From NCBI RefSeq assembly GCF_042684485.1, contig NZ_JBHULM010000011.1, forward strand, positions 744,001 through 808,000: DNA of 64,000 nt, given 5' to 3'. The position numbers and the translations under genes were made by a program. Below the pieces are notes generated by a model. That model had not been told where the DNA came from, ran no database searches, and saw nothing but the letters and a program-made list of their open reading frames with translations. Source of the DNA: Oceanihabitans gracilariae (GTDB lineage: Bacteria > Bacteroidota > Bacteroidia > Flavobacteriales > Flavobacteriaceae). Below are positions 26,306 through 36,574 of this stretch, in pieces (the first letter of the stretch is position 1; each line of letters starts with the position of its first letter).

Positions 26306-27502
26306 GTGACTAACGAGCTATTAATTAATAAAATAAACAATCTGAAAATCTGTGTGTTAATTCCAACATACAACAACGAGCGCACTTTAAAACGTGTAAT
26401 CGATGGTGTTTTGCAATACACAAATAACATTATTATTATTAATGATGGTTCTACAGATAGCACGGCACAAATACTAGAAAACTATACCCAAGTACAACAT
26501 ATTCTAGTACCACAAAACCAAGGAAAAGGAAATGCCTTACGCCAAGGTTTCATTAAAGCTAGTACTTTAGGTTACGATTATGCCATAACTATAGATTCTG
26601 ACGGACAACATTTTCCGGAAGACATACAAGTATTTGTAGAAGCTTTAGAACAAGCCGAAAACAAAAACCTCTTACTTATTGGAGCTCGTAATATGAGCCA
26701 TGAATCGGTTCCTGGAAAAAGTAGTTTTGGTAATAAGTTTTCAAACTTTTGGTTTTGGTTTGAAACAGGAATTAAACTTACAGATACACAATCTGGTTTT
26801 CGTTTGTATCCTTTAAAAGCATTAAACAAACTTCATTTTTACACCAAAAAATTCGAGTTTGAAATTGAAGTTATTGTAAAAGCTGCTTGGAATGACGTAC
26901 TAGTAAAAAACGTACCAGTACAAGTATTGTATGATGAAACCGAACGCGTTTCGCACTTTAGGCCTTTTAAAGATTTTACCAGAATAAGTATTTTAAATAC
27001 CTGTTTGGTTTTAATATTGATCTTTTACATTAAACCTCGCGATTTATTTAGAAAATTAAAAAAAAAAGGCATTAAACGATTCTTTATAGAAGACTTTTTA
27101 GGCCACCAAGACTCGCCAACAAAAAAAGCATTATCGGTTGCACTTGGTGTATTTATTGGCTTATCTCCTTTTTGGGGTTTTCACACACTTATTGTAATAT
27201 CGCTTGCCATACTGTTTAATCTAAATAAAGCCATCGCTTTTGGTTTTTCAAACGTAAGCTTACCTCCTTTTATTCCTTTTGTTTTGTATGCAAGCTCTAA
27301 AATTGGGCAAACTATTTTAGGTGTAGATTACAACTATACTTTAGAAATGTTTAAAAATGGATTTGAAATTACAGACCACTTAAAAACTTACGTAGTTGGT
27401 AGTTTTACACTAGCTATAATTGCTGCTACTGTTTTAGGTATAGCTAGTTTTATCGTATTTAGTGTTTTTACTAAAAAGAACATCTCGCTACAAAATGGAT
27501 AA
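26306..27502 (+). CDS. Family 2 glycosyltransferase with C-terminal DUF2062 membrane domain
   Basis: The product has 398 residues. The GT-A domain shows VLIPTYNNERTLKRV, NDGSTDSTA (about 50-58), DSDGQHFPED (metal DxD/Q region), and GARNMSHES. The C-terminal part (about 270-390) is the DUF2062 membrane region with FLGHQDSPTKKALSVALGVFIGLSPFWG. GTG at 26306 is the likely start; no ATG is near. It could glycosylate a lipid intermediate at the inner membrane. In aryl-polyene clusters such glycosyltransferase fusions are common. It overlaps the next gene by 8 bp. Confidence 0.9.
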   Translation: MTNELLINKINNLKICVLIPTYNNERTLKRVIDGVLQYTNNIIIINDGSTDSTAQILENYTQVQHILVPQNQGKGNALRQGFIKASTLGYDYAITIDSDGQHFPEDIQVFVEALEQAENKNLLLIGARNMSHESVPGKSSFGNKFSNFWFWFETGIKLTDTQSGFRLYPLKALNKLHFYTKKFEFEIEVIVKAAWNDVLVKNVPVQVLYDETERVSHFRPFKDFTRISILNTCLVLILIFYIKPRDLFRKLKKKGIKRFFIEDFLGHQDSPTKKALSVALGVFIGLSPFWGFHTLIVISLAILFNLNKAIAFGFSNVSLPPFIPFVLYASSKIGQTILGVDYNYTLEMFKNGFEITDHLKTYVVGSFTLAIIAATVLGIASFIVFSVFTKKNISLQNG

Positions 27503-30500
27503 ACTATTTTACAACATATATCAACGTGTAGCTGCTCAAAAACTATGGAGCATAGGTATTTTGTTTGCAAGTATTATTGGTTTGTTTTTTCTAGCTTCTA
27601 ATGTAGAATTTGAAGAAGATATTACAAAGTTAATTCCGCAAAGCGAAAAATCTTCCGAAGCACAAAAAGTGCTAAAACAAGTAAATTTTGCAGATAAAAT
27701 TATTGTAAACATACAGCGTAAAGAAAACGGAAACCTAGAAGATTTAACCACTTTTGCTACGCAGTTTATAGATAGTATTTCTAATTCTTCAAAAGCATTT
27801 ATAAAAGACATACAAGGGCAAGTTGCAGATGAAGATGTAATGAACACCTTAAACTTTGTTTACAACAATTTACCTTTATTTCTAGACGAAAACGATTACC
27901 AAACTATTGCGCAAAAACTGCATAAAGACAGTATTCAAAATACAACAAACGCCAATTATAAAACCTTAATTTCTCCTTCTGGTTTTATTGCTAAAGAAAC
28001 CATTTTAAAAGATCCTTTAGGCTTGTCTTTTATTGCTTTAAAAAAACTACAAGAACTTAGCTTTGGTGATGACTTTACCTTGCACAACGGATTTATAATT
28101 AGCAAAGACAAAAACAATGTGCTTCTTTTTATCACACCAACTTTTGCTTCTAGTGAAACCGCAGAAAACGCAATCTTTGCAGATAATTTATACGCTTTAC
28201 AAGAGCAGCTAAACACCACATTTAAAGATAAAGTTGTTGCCGAATATTTTGGCGGAGCTCTTATTGCAGTAGCTAATGCCAAACAAATTAAAAAAGACAT
28301 ACAGCTTACTGTTGGTATTGCTGTAACGGTTTTACTATGCATTTTAATTCTGTTTTACAGAAAACTTAGCATACCAATTATACTATTTACACCAACCGTT
28401 TTAGGTGCACTCTTAGCGGTAAGTTTACTTTACCTTATTCGTGGTAAAATATCTGCCATTTCTTTAGGTATTGGTTCTGTACTTTTAGGTGTAACGTTAG
28501 ATTATGCCTTGCACATACTAACACATATACGCAGTAATAACAACGTAAAACAGCTATACACAGAAATTACCAAACCTATTTTAATGAGTAGTTTAACTAC
28601 TGCTCTAGCTTTTTTATGTTTGCTTTTTATAGAGTCGCAAGCATTACAAGATTTGGGTATTTTTGCTGCAATTAGCGTATTAGGTGCTTCGGTTTTTGCG
28701 CTTCTTTTTATTCCGCAAGTGTATAGCACAAAAGCCGAAACAAAGACTAAAAAAAACATAATAGATCGTGTTGCGTCTTATCCTTTACATAAAAACAAAT
28801 GGAGTTTAATTGCTTTAGTAATCTTATTAAGCATTAGTGCTTTTACCTATAATAAAGTAACTTTTAATAACGATTTAGCCAAACTAAACTATGAGCCTAA
28901 AGCCTTAGTAGATGCACAACAAAGACTAGATGCACTTACTAATATATCTTCAAAATCTGTGTATTTAGCAACCTACGGAAATACAGAAAACGAAGCCTTA
29001 CAAGCAAATGATGCTATTTATCCTATGCTAAAAAAGCTTCAGAAAGAAGATAAAATAATTCAGTTTAGCTCTATTGGTTCTTTAATTCAATCGGAAGAAA
29101 TTCAGCTTCAAAAAATTAATAATTGGAAACTTTTTTGGTCTCCTCAAAACATACAAAACACAACGCAAAATTTAATAGAAAGCGGAAACACCTTAGGTTT
29201 TAAACCTACTACTTTTAAAAACTTTTATGCGCTTTTAAAAACAAATTTTAAGCCTTTAACTGTTGCAGATTTTAAAGCTTTAAAAACCATTTCTTCAGAA
29301 GATTATATTACTACTAAAGACCATTTTTCTACAGTAACTACTTTAGTTAAAGTGCAAGAAGAAAACACAGAAAATTTAATAAACACCTTTGAAAACCAAG
29401 AAAAAACGGTTGTTGTAGATAGAAAACACATGAATGAAACCTTTTTAGGAAACCTAAAAAATGATTTTAATCGCTTGGTTTTATATTCTTCTATTGTAGT
29501 GTTACTACTGTTATTCTTGTTTTACAAAAGCACCTCTTTAACCTTAGTTACTGCAGTGCCAATTGCACTTACTTGGTTGCTTACTATTGGTACTATGGGA
29601 CTTTTTGGTATCGAGTTTAACATCTTTAATATCATTATTTCTACCTTTATTTTTGGTTTAGGTATAGACTATTGCATCTTTATTACCAATGGTTTACTAC
29701 ATGAATATAAAACAGGAGAAAAGGCATTACCAACCCATAAAACCTCTATTATACTTTCGGTAATTACCACAATTTTAGGCGTTGGTGTTTTAATTTTTGC
29801 AAAACATCCTGCACTACACTCTATTTCTTTAGTGTCTATCATTGGTATTTTATCTGCTTTGTTTATTTCGTTTAGCATACAACCCTTACTGTTTAAATTA
29901 TTTATTGGTAGCAAAACCAAAAGACCTATTACCTTACGTTTGTTTTTACATTCTGTAGTCTCTTTTGGTTATTATGGTATTGGCGGATTTTTATTATCGC
30001 TAATTAGTGTGGTTTTAATTCCTATTATTCCGCTTTCTAAAAAATTAAAAATGTCTTGGTTTCATAAAGTACTTTCTTCCTTTATGAAATCGGTTTTATA
30101 CACCAATCCTTTTGTTAAAAAAAGCATTATAAACGCTAGTAAAGAAGACTTTAAAAAACAAGCGGTTATTATCTCTAATCACACTTCTTTTCTAGATATT
30201 TTAGCCATTGGTATGTTGCATCCAAAAATCATTTTCTTAGTGAATGACTGGGTGTACAACTCGCCTATTTTTGGTAAAGCAGTAAAACTTGCAGGTTTTT
30301 ATCCTGTTTCTAATGGTATAGATAATGGCTTATCTCATTTACAAGCAAAAGTAGATCAAGGCTACTCGTTAATGGCTTTTCCTGAAGGAACACGTTCTAA
30401 CACCAACAAAATAAAACGCTTTCACAAAGGTGCTTTTTACTTAGCAGAACAGTTTCATTTAGATATTATTCCTGTGCTTATTCATGGTAATTCTGAAGTG

Positions 30501-31172
30501 TTACCAAAAGGAAGTTTTATTATTAAAAACGGAAGCATTACCTTAAAAGTTTTAGATAGAATTACAACCAACAACACCAATTTTGGTACAAACTCTAGAG
30601 AAAAAACAAAGGCGATTAGCACACATTTTAAAAAAGAATTTAATAAGCTTCGCAATGAAATAGAAGATGCAACCTACTTTCATCGTATTGTTCTTGAAGA
30701 CTATAGATATAAAGGGGATGCACTTTACCAAAAGGTAAAAACCGACTTAAAAACCAACGCTAAAATATATAAAACAATTTTAGATGTGGTGGATGAAAAA
30801 GCGAGTATTGTTCATCTTTCTAAAGATGCTGGACAACTAGATTTTTTATTAGCTTTAGACAGACCAGACCGAAAAATATACACTTACATTACAGATCAAG
30901 AAGAAAGCATTATTGTAAAAAATAGCTACATTGCAAATACACATTATAAAATAGTTGTTTCTAATACTATTGAAGAAACACTAGAAAACAAAGCCAATGT
31001 TGCTATTATTAATTTAGAAGGTCTCTCTGAAAAAGAAATAAAAAACATGGCAAACACTGCAAATCTTTTTATTTTATTAAAAGATTGCCGAAATTTATAT
31101 ACAGATATTTTAAAATCTTTAGGTTTTAAATTAGAAATAGAAAACGATACACTTAGTATCTTAAAAAAATAA
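27495..31172 (+). CDS. MMPL/RND-type exporter fused to PlsC acyltransferase and methyltransferase-like domain
   Basis: The product has 1225 residues from the ATG at 27495 (ATGGATAA overlap with the upstream stop). Residues 1-about 830 form an MMPL/RND-like permease: an N-terminal helix, periplasmic loop, five helices at about 265-400, a second loop and helices at about 655-800. About 885-1060 is a PlsC domain with the HX4D motif His896-TSFL-Asp901 and FPEGTR near 962-967. The last 150 residues (IVHLSKDAGQLDFLLALDRPD) resemble a Rossmann methyltransferase whose glycine motif is lost. The fusion suggests coupling of acyl transfer to export of a lipid or pigment. Confidence 0.88.
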   Translation: MDKLFYNIYQRVAAQKLWSIGILFASIIGLFFLASNVEFEEDITKLIPQSEKSSEAQKVLKQVNFADKIIVNIQRKENGNLEDLTTFATQFIDSISNSSKAFIKDIQGQVADEDVMNTLNFVYNNLPLFLDENDYQTIAQKLHKDSIQNTTNANYKTLISPSGFIAKETILKDPLGLSFIALKKLQELSFGDDFTLHNGFIISKDKNNVLLFITPTFASSETAENAIFADNLYALQEQLNTTFKDKVVAEYFGGALIAVANAKQIKKDIQLTVGIAVTVLLCILILFYRKLSIPIILFTPTVLGALLAVSLLYLIRGKISAISLGIGSVLLGVTLDYALHILTHIRSNNNVKQLYTEITKPILMSSLTTALAFLCLLFIESQALQDLGIFAAISVLGASVFALLFIPQVYSTKAETKTKKNIIDRVASYPLHKNKWSLIALVILLSISAFTYNKVTFNNDLAKLNYEPKALVDAQQRLDALTNISSKSVYLATYGNTENEALQANDAIYPMLKKLQKEDKIIQFSSIGSLIQSEEIQLQKINNWKLFWSPQNIQNTTQNLIESGNTLGFKPTTFKNFYALLKTNFKPLTVADFKALKTISSEDYITTKDHFSTVTTLVKVQEENTENLINTFENQEKTVVVDRKHMNETFLGNLKNDFNRLVLYSSIVVLLLLFLFYKSTSLTLVTAVPIALTWLLTIGTMGLFGIEFNIFNIIISTFIFGLGIDYCIFITNGLLHEYKTGEKALPTHKTSIILSVITTILGVGVLIFAKHPALHSISLVSIIGILSALFISFSIQPLLFKLFIGSKTKRPITLRLFLHSVVSFGYYGIGGFLLSLISVVLIPIIPLSKKLKMSWFHKVLSSFMKSVLYTNPFVKKSIINASKEDFKKQAVIISNHTSFLDILAIGMLHPKIIFLVNDWVYNSPIFGKAVKLAGFYPVSNGIDNGLSHLQAKVDQGYSLMAFPEGTRSNTNKIKRFHKGAFYLAEQFHLDIIPVLIHGNSEVLPKGSFIIKNGSITLKVLDRITTNNTNFGTNSREKTKAISTHFKKEFNKLRNEIEDATYFHRIVLEDYRYKGDALYQKVKTDLKTNAKIYKTILDVVDEKASIVHLSKDAGQLDFLLALDRPDRKIYTYITDQEESIIVKNSYIANTHYKIVVSNTIEETLENKANVAIINLEGLSEKEIKNMANTANLFILLKDCRNLYTDILKSLGFKLEIENDTLSILKK

Positions 31173-31176
31173 AACA

Positions 31177-32718
31177 TTGAAGTACAAAGAACATTATGAT
31201 GTTGTAATTGTTGGAAGTGGTCTTGCTGGATTGGTTTCTGCAATCATTCTTGCCAAAGAAGGAAAGAGTGTTTGTGTATTAGAAAAAAACAACCAATATG
31301 GCGGAAACCTACAAACCTTTGTACGCAACAAAACCATATTTGACACAGGAGTTCATTACATTGGTGGCTTAAGCAAAGGGCAGAACCTTCACCAATACTT
31401 TAAATACATTGGTATTTTAGATGGTATACAGCTTCATAAAATGGATGAAGATGGCTTTGATATCATTTCTTTTGATGATGACCCAAAAGAATATAAACAT
31501 GCACAAGGCTATACTAATTTTATAAAAACCCTTATTGAAGATTTTCCAGAGGAAGAAGAAGGAATTAAAAAGTATTGCGAGCAAATGAAAGCTACTTGCA
31601 AGAAATTCCCTTTATACTCGTTAGAAAAAGGAAAGCCTTATTATGATGATGCTGAAATTTTTCAACTACCAGCAAAAGAACACATCAATTCCTTTACCAA
31701 AAACAAAAAGCTTCAAGCAGTACTTGCTGGCTCTAACTATTTATATGCTGGAGACCAAAACAAAACCCCTTTTTACGTGCATGCTTTATCTACAAACTCG
31801 TATATAGAAAGTTCGTATCGTTGTGTAAATGGAGGAAGCCAAATAACTAAAGTACTTTTAAAACGCCTAAAAGAAGAAGGTGGTGAAGTATATAAACACC
31901 ACGAAGTAAATAAGTTTGTATATGCAGATGGTAAAATTACTTCGGTAACTACAACCAAAGGCATTGAAATTAAAGGCGATTTATTTATTTCTAATATAGA
32001 ACCTAAGCTTACTGTAAAAATGGTTGGCGAAGATAAGTTTAGAAAATCTTACACCAACAGAATTGAAAAAATTGAAAGCACCATTGCTGCTTTCTCCCTA
32101 TATATTGTTTTAAAGCCAAATACTTTTAAATACCAAAACAAAAACTTTTACCATTTTAAAGATGCTTCTAAGGTTTGGGACTCCCATAACTACACTCAAG
32201 AGAGTTGGCCAGAAGGTTATATGATGTCTATGGGAATTAAGAAAAATGCTAATGAGTTTGGTGATAGCATTGCTGTGATGACCTATATGCATTATGACGA
32301 AGTAAAACCTTGGGAAGACACCTATAATACGGTTGCTCATAAAAACGAAAGAGGACAAACCTATGAGCAGTTTAAAACCGAAAAAGCAGAAACGCTAATT
32401 GATGAATTAGAAAAAAAATTCCCAAATATTAGAGAATGCATAGAAACCTATTACACCTCAACACCTTTATCTTATAGAGATTATATTGGTAGTAATCGAG
32501 GCTCTATGTATGCCTATGTAAAAGATGTAAACAAACCATTACACTCTCATGTTTCTCCAAAAACAAAAATAAAAAACCTATATTTTACAGGCCAAAGCCT
32601 TAATATGCATGGTATTTTAGGTGTAACAATAAGTGCTATTATTACCTGTTCAGAAATTCTAGATAAAGATTATTTACTAGATAAGATTTTAGAATCTAAC
32701 AAACACGAGGTACAGTAA
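31177..32718 (+). CDS. FAD-dependent oxidoreductase, phytoene desaturase/retinol saturase-like
   Basis: The product has 513 residues. GSGLAG at 13-18 begins the FAD-binding fold (DVVIVGSGLAGLVSAIILAKE), and the C-terminal NLYFTGQSLNMHGILGVTISAI binds FAD. The family includes CrtI-type desaturases, carotene isomerases and retinol saturases acting on conjugated hydrocarbons, so a redox or isomerisation step on the polyene chain fits. The TTG start at 31177, 4 bp after the upstream stop, is required to include the full motif. Confidence 0.88.
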   Translation: MKYKEHYDVVIVGSGLAGLVSAIILAKEGKSVCVLEKNNQYGGNLQTFVRNKTIFDTGVHYIGGLSKGQNLHQYFKYIGILDGIQLHKMDEDGFDIISFDDDPKEYKHAQGYTNFIKTLIEDFPEEEEGIKKYCEQMKATCKKFPLYSLEKGKPYYDDAEIFQLPAKEHINSFTKNKKLQAVLAGSNYLYAGDQNKTPFYVHALSTNSYIESSYRCVNGGSQITKVLLKRLKEEGGEVYKHHEVNKFVYADGKITSVTTTKGIEIKGDLFISNIEPKLTVKMVGEDKFRKSYTNRIEKIESTIAAFSLYIVLKPNTFKYQNKNFYHFKDASKVWDSHNYTQESWPEGYMMSMGIKKNANEFGDSIAVMTYMHYDEVKPWEDTYNTVAHKNERGQTYEQFKTEKAETLIDELEKKFPNIRECIETYYTSTPLSYRDYIGSNRGSMYAYVKDVNKPLHSHVSPKTKIKNLYFTGQSLNMHGILGVTISAIITCSEILDKDYLLDKILESNKHEVQ

Positions 32719-32728
32719 AAATAAAGCT

Positions 32729-33604
32729 ATGGCACAATTTAAACTACAACCTATTGATCGTGTAAAAGACATTACAAAAACTCATTTTGTAAAAAACTAT
32801 TACAAACCGCAACGTCCTGTACTTATAGAAAATCTTACTAAAGATTGGGATGCCTATAAAAAATGGAATTTAGATTATATACAATCGCTTGCAGGAGATC
32901 AAGTCGTGCCTCTATACAATAACGAAGCTACTAAAGGAAAACAAAAATCTGCCGAGCCTGCTACAGAAATGAAGCTCTATGATTATATAGAAATACTAAA
33001 AACAAAACCCACAGATTTGCGTATTTTCTTTTATGATGTCATGAAAAAAATGCCCATTCTAGCTAAAGATTTTAAATATCCAGATATAGGTTTAAAATTC
33101 TTTCAACGCTTACCTGTTTTATTTTTTGGTAGTAAAGGTTCACAAGTATTAACGCATTATGATATGGATTTAGCAGACTTGGTACACTTTCATTTTCATG
33201 GTACCAAACGCGTGACTTTATTTTCGCCTGAGCAAACCAAGTTTTTATACAAAATACCATACGCAGTACACAATCTAGAAGAAATTGATATGGCTAATCC
33301 AGATTTTAAAAAGTATCCTGCTTTGCAACACGTAGAAGCCATACAAGTAGAAATGAAACATGGCGATGCCTTATACATGCCAAGTGGTTATTGGCACTTT
33401 GTAGAATATTTAGATGGAGGTTTTTCTATGACCTTAAGAGCATTTACTAAAAAACCAAAAACTGCCTTAAACATGTTATACAATGTGTTTTTTATGCGTC
33501 ATTTTGAAAACCTAATGCGAAAATGGAAAGGACAAAACTGGATAGATTATAAAAACAAAAAAGCTGTAGAAAAAGTAAACAAAACACTAGAGAAATTAAA
33601 GTAA
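32729..33604 (+). CDS. Cupin-like JmjC-type protein (Cupin_8)
   Basis: The product has 291 residues. The Fe(II) binding pattern His143-x-Asp145 (LTHYDMD) and His223 (SGYWHFVEY) in a double-stranded beta helix matches 2-oxoglutarate-dependent hydroxylases of the Cupin_8/JmjC group (FIH-like). KPQRPVLIENLTKDW is the family's N-terminal signature. Such enzymes usually hydroxylate protein side chains; a small-molecule substrate is also possible. The gene ends directly against the next start. Confidence 0.87.
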   Translation: MAQFKLQPIDRVKDITKTHFVKNYYKPQRPVLIENLTKDWDAYKKWNLDYIQSLAGDQVVPLYNNEATKGKQKSAEPATEMKLYDYIEILKTKPTDLRIFFYDVMKKMPILAKDFKYPDIGLKFFQRLPVLFFGSKGSQVLTHYDMDLADLVHFHFHGTKRVTLFSPEQTKFLYKIPYAVHNLEEIDMANPDFKKYPALQHVEAIQVEMKHGDALYMPSGYWHFVEYLDGGFSMTLRAFTKKPKTALNMLYNVFFMRHFENLMRKWKGQNWIDYKNKKAVEKVNKTLEKLK

Positions 33605-35284
33605 ATGAAGCTTAAAACCATTTCACTACATTATTATTTTAAACTTTTTATTTTACTGCTAGCAGTAACTTCTTGTGGTATCTCAAAGTCTATTCATGAT
33701 ATACCAGATGTTAGTGCTTATGATGCTACTATTGCTAAAAAAACCACTATTAACGATTCTACTTTTACTTCAGGAAACAACAGTCTTGCAAAAAACAAGT
33801 ATGGTTCTTATGAGCTTTTTGTAGAAGGAAATGCCTATCAAATTGGTTTAAATACAGGATTGCTAACCCAAGATTTATTTGCTACACAAGAGGATGCTTT
33901 TTTAAGTAAAGTGGATGAGTTAGTACCTTCAAAATTTAAACAATACTTACTCCGAAAAATTCTAGCTTTCTATAATCGTAAAATGTATTTACACGTTCCA
34001 GAAGCCTACAAAGCAGAAATTTACGGACTTTCTAAATACGCATCTAACAAGTACAACCATATTGCTAAAGAATACCTAAGGGTTATGTATCTGCATGGTG
34101 CACATGATATTGGTCATGCCATGCAAGATTTAATGCTGGTTGGCTGTTCTTCTTTTGCTGCTTGGGGAAATAAAACCGAAGACGGACAATTACTCATTGG
34201 AAGAAATCTAGACTTTTACGCTGGTGACGATTTTGCCAAAAATAAAATAGTTGCTTTTGTAAACCCAACCGATGGTTATAAATTTATGTCTGTAACTTGG
34301 CCAGGAATGATTGGTGTGGTTTCTGGTATGAATGAACACGGACTTACAGTAACCATAAACGCAGGGAAATCTAAAATACCATGGATTGCTAAAACACCTA
34401 TTTCTATTTTAAATCGTGAAATTTTACAATACGCAACCAATATTGAGGAAGCCATTGCTATTGCAAAAAAACGCGAAGTTTTTGTCTCTGAATCTATTTT
34501 TGTTGGTAGTGCAAAAGATAAAAAAGCCGTCACCATTGAAGTATCACCTAAAAACTTTGGGGTTTATAAAGTAGAAAACACCAACCAACTTATTTGTACC
34601 AATCATTTTCAAAGTGACGCTTACGCGGAAGATAAAAACAATTTAAAAGCAATAACAGAAAGCCATTCGCAATATCGATATGAGCGTTTAGAAGAACTTT
34701 TAGCCACAACAGAAAAACTAAACGTACAAGACGCTGTAGATATTTTAAGAAACAAAGAAGGCTTGCATGACAAAGCTATTGGTTATGGTAATGAAAAAGC
34801 ATTAAATCAACTACTAGCACATCATGGTATTGTATTTAAACCAGAAGAACGTCAAGTTTGGGTTTCTTCTAATCCGTATCAATTAGGTGCTTTTGTTGCT
34901 TATGATTTAGACGAGGTATTTAGTGAAACTGCAACTTCACATGTACAGCTTTCTAAACCAGAATTAACTATTGAAGCAGATCCTTTTCAGTATACCCAAG
35001 CGTATAAAAATTATGAAGCTTACCGAATTGCGAGTAAAGAATTACAACATGCTATTAGTGCAAACACATATATTCCTTCAAAAGAACTTCAAGAAACCAT
35101 ACAATTAAACCCTAATTACTGGGAAGTATATTATCTTGTCGGTAAATATTATTACCAAAAAGGGTTTTACACAGCAGCTTTAAATGCATTTGAAACTGCA
35201 AAAACCAAAGAAATTACAACCGTTCCAGATCAAGAGGAATTAGATAAGTATATTAAGAAAATTAAAAGGAAATTAGATTTATGA
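33605..35284 (+). CDS. C45-family acyltransferase/hydrolase-like lipoprotein
   Basis: The product has 559 residues. A lipobox at VTSC (Cys24) predicts an outer-membrane or periplasmic lipoprotein. VGCSSFAAWGNKTEDGQLL with Cys181 is the expected autoprocessing nucleophile of the C45 (acyl-CoA:6-aminopenicillanate acyltransferase-like) family; GRNLDFY and GMNEHGLTVTINAGK fit the NTN-hydrolase fold. A C-terminal helical tail (about 470-559, NPNYWEVYYLVGKYYYQKGF) looks like TPR units. It could form the ester or amide joining polyene and acceptor in the periplasm, by inference. It overlaps the ligase gene by 4 bp. Confidence 0.83.
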   Translation: MKLKTISLHYYFKLFILLLAVTSCGISKSIHDIPDVSAYDATIAKKTTINDSTFTSGNNSLAKNKYGSYELFVEGNAYQIGLNTGLLTQDLFATQEDAFLSKVDELVPSKFKQYLLRKILAFYNRKMYLHVPEAYKAEIYGLSKYASNKYNHIAKEYLRVMYLHGAHDIGHAMQDLMLVGCSSFAAWGNKTEDGQLLIGRNLDFYAGDDFAKNKIVAFVNPTDGYKFMSVTWPGMIGVVSGMNEHGLTVTINAGKSKIPWIAKTPISILNREILQYATNIEEAIAIAKKREVFVSESIFVGSAKDKKAVTIEVSPKNFGVYKVENTNQLICTNHFQSDAYAEDKNNLKAITESHSQYRYERLEELLATTEKLNVQDAVDILRNKEGLHDKAIGYGNEKALNQLLAHHGIVFKPEERQVWVSSNPYQLGAFVAYDLDEVFSETATSHVQLSKPELTIEADPFQYTQAYKNYEAYRIASKELQHAISANTYIPSKELQETIQLNPNYWEVYYLVGKYYYQKGFYTAALNAFETAKTKEITTVPDQEELDKYIKKIKRKLDL

Positions 35285-36570
35285 TTCCTAAAATAGAACA
35301 AGCATCTAAACAAGAAATAAAAACTTTTCAAGAAGAAAAGTTAGCCCAATTATTAGCGTATTTAAATGAAAATTCTGCCTACTATAAACGTATTTTTAAA
35401 GAAAACAACATTGCTATAGATGCCATACAATCTATTGAAGATTTATCTAAAATTCCAGTAACAACAAAAGATCAATTACAGCAGTATAATGATGATTTTT
35501 TATGTGTACCTAAAAGTAAAATTATAGATTACGTTACTACTTCTGGTACTTTAGGCGATCCTGTAACTTTTGCTTTAACCGATAATGACTTAGAACGTTT
35601 GGCATACAATGAAGCCATTTCATTTGCTTGTGCAGGAGTTGGTAAAGAAGATATTGTACAACTTATGACTACCATAGACAGACGTTTTATGGCAGGAATT
35701 GCTTATTTTCTTGGTGTACGTAAACTTGGTGCAGGAATTATTCGTGTAGGTGCAGGAATACCAGAATTACAGTGGGATTCTATTTTAAAATTTAAACCAA
35801 CGTACCTTATTGCTGTTCCTTCATTTTTATTAAAATTAATAGAATATGCAGAAAGAAACAATATAGATGTAAATGCCTCTGGTGTTAAAGGAGCTATTTG
35901 TATTGGCGAACCCTTACGCGAACAAGATTTTAGTTTAAATACCTTATCGCAAAAAATAAAAGCCAAGTGGAATATTGAGTTGTATTCTACCTATGCATCA
36001 ACCGAAATGAATACGGCTTTTACAGAATGTGAATACCAACAAGGTGGACATCAGCATCCAGAACTTATTATTGTTGAAATTTTAGATGATAACGACAATA
36101 TAGTAACACCAGGAGAAGTTGGTGAATTAACCATTACAACCCTTGGTATAGAAGGTATGCCTTTGCTACGTTTTAAAACTGGAGACATGGTAAAAGCCAA
36201 TAACACTGCTTGTGCTTGTGGTAGAAATACCATGCGTTTAGGTCCTGTTGTTGGACGAAAAAAACAAATGATAAAATATAAAGGAACTACTTTGTATCCT
36301 CCAGCAATGGATAATATTTTAAACGATTTTAATGATGTAGAAAGCTATATTATTGAAATTTCGCATAACGATATTGGTACTGATGAAATTTTAATTAAAA
36401 TTGCTGCTACAGATCCTTCAGAAAAATTATTACAAAGTATAAAAAATCACTTTAGAGCCAAGCTACGTGTTGCTCCAAAAATTGCCTTTCATGATAAAAA
36501 GGAAATCTTAAAATTACAGTTTCCTAAAATGAGTAGAAAACCTATTTTGGTAATTGATAAACGTGCATAA
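35281..36570 (+). CDS. Phenylacetate-CoA ligase-like acyl-adenylating enzyme
   Basis: The product has 429 residues. VTTSGTLGDPVTFAL (about 93-107) is the P-loop of the PaaK branch of ANL enzymes; YSTYASTEMNTAF and LRFKTGDMVK are the later core motifs, and CACGRNTMRLGPVVGR is typical of the group. It probably activates 4-coumarate (product of the ammonia-lyase) for loading on CoA or ACP, or the final polyene acid. It is the last gene of the + strand operon, four bases from a convergent gene, with no obvious terminator between. Confidence 0.88.
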   Translation: MIPKIEQASKQEIKTFQEEKLAQLLAYLNENSAYYKRIFKENNIAIDAIQSIEDLSKIPVTTKDQLQQYNDDFLCVPKSKIIDYVTTSGTLGDPVTFALTDNDLERLAYNEAISFACAGVGKEDIVQLMTTIDRRFMAGIAYFLGVRKLGAGIIRVGAGIPELQWDSILKFKPTYLIAVPSFLLKLIEYAERNNIDVNASGVKGAICIGEPLREQDFSLNTLSQKIKAKWNIELYSTYASTEMNTAFTECEYQQGGHQHPELIIVEILDDNDNIVTPGEVGELTITTLGIEGMPLLRFKTGDMVKANNTACACGRNTMRLGPVVGRKKQMIKYKGTTLYPPAMDNILNDFNDVESYIIEISHNDIGTDEILIKIAATDPSEKLLQSIKNHFRAKLRVAPKIAFHDKKEILKLQFPKMSRKPILVIDKRA

Positions 36571-36574
36571 GGTA

